Source: CBFIDA01 sp965661085 (GTDB lineage Bacteria > Pseudomonadota > Gammaproteobacteria > Comchoanobacterales > Comchoanobacteraceae). Taken from it: a stretch of DNA of 20,143 nucleotides. The DNA is taken from assembly GCA_965661085.1 (NCBI GenBank), contig CBFIDA010000016.1:1-20143 (forward strand), read 5' to 3'. A program made the translations under genes and the position numbers. Below the pieces are notes generated by a model that saw only the letters and a list, made by a program, of their open reading frames with translations, did no database searches and was not told the DNA's origin. Of this stretch, positions 16,355 to 20,143 are shown in pieces (the first letter of the stretch is position 1; every line of letters starts with the position of its first letter).

Positions 16355-17108
16355 CTCGCATTGCCATTTGAACTGTTTGGAAGATGTCACCCCTTTGGGT
16401 ATGGAGGCATTGTTTGACGCATTTCCTACCCATCAATTGCTTGGGTGTCTGTGCATCGGTTTGAGGCATGACACCTTTGAAGACATGGTGGCAACCGTCG
16501 GTGTACGTGATCGTGTTTGGTTTACAGTGGGCAATCACCCCAATGAGTCGTTTGATGTGACGCCGAAATTGGAGGATTGGTTGCACCATGCCCAGCGTCC
16601 CGATGTCTTGGCCATTGGAGAAACAGGCTTGGATTTTCATTATGATTTTGTTTCCCGGTCAGCACAAATGGCGCGTTTTGAGCAACACATAGAAGTTGCA
16701 AGGCTGACCAACAAGCCACTGATCATCCACTGCCGCGATGCTTATGATGAGGTCCATGCCTGTCTGAGCGCTCATCGGGACATCCGGTTTGTCATGCATT
16801 GTTTCACGGGCACGTGGGAGGAGGCGCAGCCATTCATTGCGCTAGGGGGAATGATTTCTTTTTCAGGCATTGTGACATTCAAGCGGGCAGAAGCCAATCG
16901 ATTGGCAGCAAAGATGGTGCCCATCGATCGATTGCTGATTGAAACAGACAGCCCTTACTTGGCGCCTGTGCCGCACCGTGGCAAGACCAATACGCCATTG
17001 CATCTCAAGCATATTGCAGAGACCGTTGCAAAGGTGCGCGATGTACCTTTGGCCATAATTCAGTCTTCAACAACAGAAAATTTCTTGCGGTTTTTTGAGG
17101 TGGGTTGA
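16347..17108 (+). CDS. tatD: TatD-family metal-dependent hydrolase
   Basis: TatD/YcfH enzymes are metal-dependent 3'-5' DNases of the amidohydrolase fold. I start at the ATG at 16347, giving MIDSHCHL with the metal-binding H5 and H7, and with GGAGA eight bases upstream. An in-frame ATG at 16326 would add seven unconserved residues. Further metal ligands are the glutamate in IGETGLDFHY and the histidines in LIIHCRD and FVMHCFTG, and the aspartate in LIETDSPYL completes the site; HRGKTNTP follows. The product has 253 residues. By position after holB it corresponds to E. coli ycfH. It overlaps holB by eight bases and converges on rmuC, with only 16 bases between the stops. Confidence 0.92.
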   Translation: MIDSHCHLNCLEDVTPLGMEALFDAFPTHQLLGCLCIGLRHDTFEDMVATVGVRDRVWFTVGNHPNESFDVTPKLEDWLHHAQRPDVLAIGETGLDFHYDFVSRSAQMARFEQHIEVARLTNKPLIIHCRDAYDEVHACLSAHRDIRFVMHCFTGTWEEAQPFIALGGMISFSGIVTFKRAEANRLAAKMVPIDRLLIETDSPYLAPVPHRGKTNTPLHLKHIAETVAKVRDVPLAIIQSSTTENFLRFFEVG

Positions 17109-17124
17109 TGGCACATGCAATGGA

Positions 17125-18372
17125 TTAAGTGGTGCTGGTTTCTTCTATGCGGCTTGTTTCTGATGTTTCTGTGGCATCCAGCTGCACTTGTTCAATTTGA
17201 AAAAAACGGTTGGTGATTTTTTTGGATGAGGTATGGACCATGTCCACATCTTTTTGAGCCAGATGGATGTGTTTGTTGAGTGCATCCATGCGTTTTTGAA
17301 ATCGCTGAAAGTCCTGGCCCAGTTTGGCCAGATGATTTTGTATGATGTGCACTTGTTGTCGGGTTGCAACATCTTTGATCACAGCGGATGCTGTGGTTAA
17401 AATGGCCATCAAGGTGGTGGGCGATGTCAGCCAAACACGACGTTGTTGAGAATAACGCACAATGTCGGGAAAATTGGCATGAATTTCTGCAAAAATGGCT
17501 TCTGCGGGCAAAAACATGATGGCGCCATCACTGGTTTCAGGTGGCAAAATGTATTTGTCTGCAATGTTGTCAATATGATGGCGAATGTCTTTTTGAAATT
17601 GTTGCCGTGCCAAGGTGTGTTGTGCGGGGTTCTTGTGCTGGTCCAGCATGGCTTTAAAGCTCTCCAACGGAAACTTTGCATCCACCACGGTGTTGCCAGT
17701 TGGCTTGGGGAGTATCAGTAGACAGTCGGCTCTTTTGCCATTCGCCAGGGTGTGTTGCAAAGAAAAATGCTGTGATGGCAGTGCGTTTTTCAAGATGTGT
17801 TCCAGTTGAATTTCACCAAAGGCGCCTCTGCTTCTTTTGTCCGCCAAAAGTGTTTGCAAATCAACAACATGGTTCGAGAGCTCAGAGATGCGTTGTTGGG
17901 CGGCATCAATTTTAGAGAGGCGTTCAATGACTTGGGTGAAGATGGTGTTGGTTTTTTCAAACCCGCCACTCAGTTGTTTATCGACATGGTCCGTGATTTC
18001 GGTCAGGCGCTTTTCAACATTTTGTGTCAATTGCTGTAAGGGCTTTTCTAGGGTTTGCCCATGTTGCATCAGTGCCATTTGCATTTGTTTACGCACGTCA
18101 TCCATCTGTTGATGCATGGCTTTCATGTGTGCCGTTTGCTGCAATGTCAGTTGTTGGGTGAAATGTTGCGGTAGACTCTGTTTAAATTGTTGGTCGGTCA
18201 ACACAAACTGTTGAAGTGTGGTGTGCAATGTATGGAGGTCCTTCTGCATATTGGCCATGGATTGTGTTTTGAGCTTAAATTGTCGCAGTGTGAACACAAA
18301 AAAAGCAACAATCAGGAAGGTTGTAATGACCATCCATGGCAGGGGTTGATGAAGGTGGCTGAGTAAAACCAT
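17125..18372 (-). CDS. rmuC: DNA recombination protein RmuC
   Basis: RmuC proteins resemble SMC-type coiled coils and endonucleases and limit recombination at short inverted repeats; the exact activity is unsettled. From the ATG at 18372 the protein has 415 residues: one membrane segment (about 13-30), a long Q/H/M-rich coiled coil (35-180), and the RmuC domain with RSRGAFGEIQLEHIL (from 180), VVDAKFPLES (from 229) and GAIMFLPAEAIFAEI (283-297). An in-frame TTG at 18414 would add 14 residues but leave a leader of only about ten bases after the promoter; AAGG precedes the ATG at 18372. It is transcribed alone, leftward, from a strong promoter. Confidence 0.93.
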   Translation of the reverse strand: MVLLSHLHQPLPWMVITTFLIVAFFVFTLRQFKLKTQSMANMQKDLHTLHTTLQQFVLTDQQFKQSLPQHFTQQLTLQQTAHMKAMHQQMDDVRKQMQMALMQHGQTLEKPLQQLTQNVEKRLTEITDHVDKQLSGGFEKTNTIFTQVIERLSKIDAAQQRISELSNHVVDLQTLLADKRSRGAFGEIQLEHILKNALPSQHFSLQHTLANGKRADCLLILPKPTGNTVVDAKFPLESFKAMLDQHKNPAQHTLARQQFQKDIRHHIDNIADKYILPPETSDGAIMFLPAEAIFAEIHANFPDIVRYSQQRRVWLTSPTTLMAILTTASAVIKDVATRQQVHIIQNHLAKLGQDFQRFQKRMDALNKHIHLAQKDVDMVHTSSKKITNRFFQIEQVQLDATETSETSRIEETSTT

Positions 18373-18431
18373 ATGCCAATGCCTTGAATTCAATTTATGA
18401 GAGCACATTTGCAAATGAAAGTGCTGTTGAC

Positions 18432-18459
18432 ATCATAACAAATTGAACAAACCTGTCAA
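18432..18459 (-). promoter_or_regulatory. Sigma70 promoter of rmuC
   Basis: On the - strand a consensus TTGACA (18459-18454) and a five-of-six TATGAT (18437-18432) stand 16 bases apart. Transcription would start near 18425. This supports the rmuC start at 18372. Confidence 0.7.
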
Positions 18460-18688
18460 AATGAAAACCGTCATGCACACTAATTGTTTCGTTTTTATGA
18501 TGTGATACGGTTCTCAAGAGTGTGTGTGATTTGAGATGTTTGATGCACGTCTTCAGATGCCATGATGATCAGCAAGTACATTGCTGTACAACAACATGAC
18601 TCAAAATTTGTCACGCTCTGCATTCAAAAAACCCCCAGATTATTTTTTTGTACTATATTATGAAACTCATCAGTAAGAGGCACCGATT

Positions 18689-18814
18689 ATGGGAAAAAAA
18701 AATACAACACCAAAACAAAGTCTCATTCAAAGATTTTTCAGAATAATGACAGGCTATGACATTAAAATGAATCAACCCATGTATGAAACAAATTTCTATT
18801 CAACAGGCGCATAG
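18689..18814 (+). CDS. Short ORF ending in an amber codon, in frame with the next ORF
   Basis: An ATG at 18689 with AGAGG eight bases upstream, the best ribosome site in this region, opens a frame starting MGKKNTTPKQSLIQRFFRIM. After 41 codons it meets TAG at 18812-18814. The same frame continues without another stop to 19516. It is therefore either the true N-terminus of the following gene, cut off by a nonsense mutation, or a leader peptide, or a readthrough site. Nine A in a row (18694-18702) sit just after the start. A -10-like TATATT lies at 18654-18659, but I see no good -35 box. Confidence 0.45.
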   Translation: MGKKNTTPKQSLIQRFFRIMTGYDIKMNQPMYETNFYSTGA

Positions 18815-18829
18815 GTTTCGCGTGTCACA

Positions 18830-19516
18830 ATGCGCGAATTTCTTGAGTTCGAATCCACCTTGAGTTTCGACACCACAACTCGAAGTCAAGATCAAATTAA
18901 AGAAGCAACCACCCAAAAGATCATAAACAACCGAGGTAAAAAACGGAACCTGTCGTCACCAGAACCGGTCCTGGGTAAATTTCTTCCCACCAGTTACCCT
19001 TACTATTTTGTGCGATGGTTGTCTCGAGTGTTTTGTGCCATGGTGGATCAATTAGAGACGACTGAAAGTGGTTACAATGTCCCTTTGAACTTTTTTGTGC
19101 GTAGTTTGGTGGCGCTTGTTTCATCGATTCCCATAGTGATTGGCTTGGTCCCTGCGCTGCTGGGAGAGATGTTTGGTAAAGAACGCAACGTAAAGTCATC
19201 AAACTTTCCTTATCGACTTTTGAAGCGCTGTCATGTCATGGGTTCAGGAATACTTGGTGTTGTGCCCCATATCATTTCTGTGGTGCCACGCATGTTGATT
19301 GCCGCCATACGTTGGTTGATTCAGAATGTCATGACAAAAGAAGGGACAAATCCATATATTCATAGCGTCACAGGGACACCAACGCCTCAAGGTAGCATGG
19401 AAATATCAAGTTCTGTGGGGCCTCATACGCCAAATTCAGATGCATCAAGCAGTTCCAAAAGAAGCCATGAGGCAAATGACAACGAACAGAAAGACAGTCC
19501 TCGTGGTCCAGGGTAA
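18830..19516 (+). CDS. Hypothetical membrane protein
   Basis: I do not recognise this protein. From the ATG at 18830 it has 228 residues, but that ATG has no ribosome site; the frame is open further upstream to the TAG at 18812 and lines up with the well-supported start at 18689 (275 codons in all). A polar N-terminal part is followed by two hydrophobic segments, about residues 88-112 (SLVALVSSIPIVIGLVPAL) and 138-167 (GILGVVPHIISVVPRMLIAA). The C-terminal 45 residues are a polar tail rich in serine, asparagine, proline and charge (SSSSKRSHEANDNEQKDS). No enzyme motif is visible. The layout resembles orphan membrane proteins of host-associated bacteria, some of which are secreted effectors, but nothing here proves secretion. 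Confidence 0.55.
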   Translation: MREFLEFESTLSFDTTTRSQDQIKEATTQKIINNRGKKRNLSSPEPVLGKFLPTSYPYYFVRWLSRVFCAMVDQLETTESGYNVPLNFFVRSLVALVSSIPIVIGLVPALLGEMFGKERNVKSSNFPYRLLKRCHVMGSGILGVVPHIISVVPRMLIAAIRWLIQNVMTKEGTNPYIHSVTGTPTPQGSMEISSSVGPHTPNSDASSSSKRSHEANDNEQKDSPRGPG

Positions 19517-20143
19517 GCATGATGTGCGTCTTGGGTTTATGGGGGCAAACAAGCGATGTCTCTGGCTGTCTATTGCAGTGGAGGAGATGTTTTAAGTGCA
19601 GCTCAGAAAAAACTTTAAGTGTATTTTGTGACTGCGTCATGGGGGGCAATGAATCTGTTTCAATAGGCATGAAGGTGATGCATAGAAAATCAATGTTTTC
19701 GTGGAGCCTTTGGCAATCGAGAAAAGTTGGCATCATGCCACAATACAACGATTTTGCGTCTTGGCAATGATGCGTCCAATACTTCTCTTCATGGAAGTAC
19801 ACTGGGTCAGTGACTTTTTGTTTGAGTATTTCGCTCATCTAAGCACAAGATTTGATGTCACTCCGACACGGGACATTCATGTAAAACCACGATGCCAGAT
19901 CAGCGCTTTGGTGATGTAAAAGTACCTTGCTTCCCCTTTATTACTGAAGCGCATGCATGTTGTCTCCTATTGCTGCTGCAGCACCGATCAACGTTGCATC
20001 ACGCAACAAGAGCGCCAAAAATGTATTGGTGGATGCTCGACCTCATCGTGAGTCTTTTAGAATTTGAAGTTTCATGGTGTGATGCTTCCCATTAAGGGCG
20101 AAAAATGGTAGCATTCGCACATGCATATTTTTAGAGGTGGTGT
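19517..20143. other. Stretch without a convincing gene
   Basis: These 627 bases at the right edge have only short or implausible open frames. A leftward frame (19838-19368) runs into the antisense of the membrane-protein gene and is rich in cysteine and histidine, as chance antisense frames in this window are. Near 19950-20060 a leftward stretch of about 33 codons reads LRDATLIGAAAAIGDNMHAL, which is protein-like but has stops on both sides, so a remnant is possible. The last 50 bases contain AGAGGTGG close to the edge, which could be a ribosome site of a gene outside the window. Confidence 0.5.

Noticed and set aside
18583..18596. GTACATTGCTGTAC, a possible operator palindrome
   Set aside because: A five-base symmetrical arm around four bases is common by chance, and it lies about 100 bases from either start.
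19368..19838. A leftward open frame of 156 codons
   Set aside because: It runs antisense into the membrane-protein gene, has no ribosome site before its ATG, and is rich in cysteine and histidine like other chance antisense frames here.
1..20143. tRNA, rRNA, CRISPR or insertion sequence
   Set aside because: No cloverleaf, rRNA-like stretch, spaced repeats, transposase motifs or terminal inverted repeats were seen by eye; a covariance-model scan would be decisive.

Overview
This window looks like a gammaproteobacterial chromosome segment. The backbone is the rne / rluC - HAD phosphatase - maf - rpmF - plsX - fab genes - acpP - fabF - mltG - tmk - holB - tatD neighbourhood known from Escherichia and Pseudomonas, but it is thinned and rearranged. 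The genes usually found there for fabD (malonyl-CoA:ACP transacylase), the DUF177/YceD protein before rpmF, pabC after fabF, a PilZ protein between holB and tatD, and sppA near the HAD gene are absent. Together with a decayed gene and an orphan membrane-protein gene, this suggests a streamlined, perhaps host-associated, lineage. Placement below class level is inference only.

Layout. Bases 2-238 hold the 3' end of tsaE (+), which converges on rne (324-2456, -). Between rne and rluC, which are normally divergent neighbours, lies an insert (2702-5038, -). It is a broken gene for a FAD-linked oxidase fused to a SAM-dependent methyltransferase. It carries two separate frameshifts, and its last 60 or so codons lie in a different frame from the preceding methyltransferase part. 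A possible small RNA unit with a good terminator hairpin (about 2589-2677, +) sits between this pseudogene and rne. From 5418, rluC and a phosphoglycolate-phosphatase-like HAD gene run rightward and meet maf (yceF type) and an upstream exported protein gene, which form a leftward pair. A GST-like gene (8485-9111, +) follows a 310-base gap.

The core of the window is a long rightward lipid and cell-envelope series. rpmF-plsX-fabH-fabG has a near-consensus sigma70 promoter (9130-9158). acpP has its own promoter (12169-12197) and is followed by fabF-mltG-tmk-holB-tatD. PlsX makes acyl-phosphate for phospholipid synthesis, FabH starts and FabF/FabG elongate fatty acids on AcpP, MltG cuts nascent glycan strands, and Tmk/HolB serve DNA replication. 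The genes are tightly packed, and four separate junctions share exactly the same 8-base overlap of the form ATGNNTGA. tatD converges on rmuC (17125-18372, -), which has a strong promoter of its own (18432-18459).

The right end (18415-20143) is accessory in character. It holds an unrecognised two-helix membrane protein gene whose best start (18689, with a strong Shine-Dalgarno sequence) is separated from the main reading frame by an in-frame amber codon at 18812. After it come about 600 bases with no convincing gene. I saw no tRNA, rRNA, CRISPR array or insertion sequence in the window.
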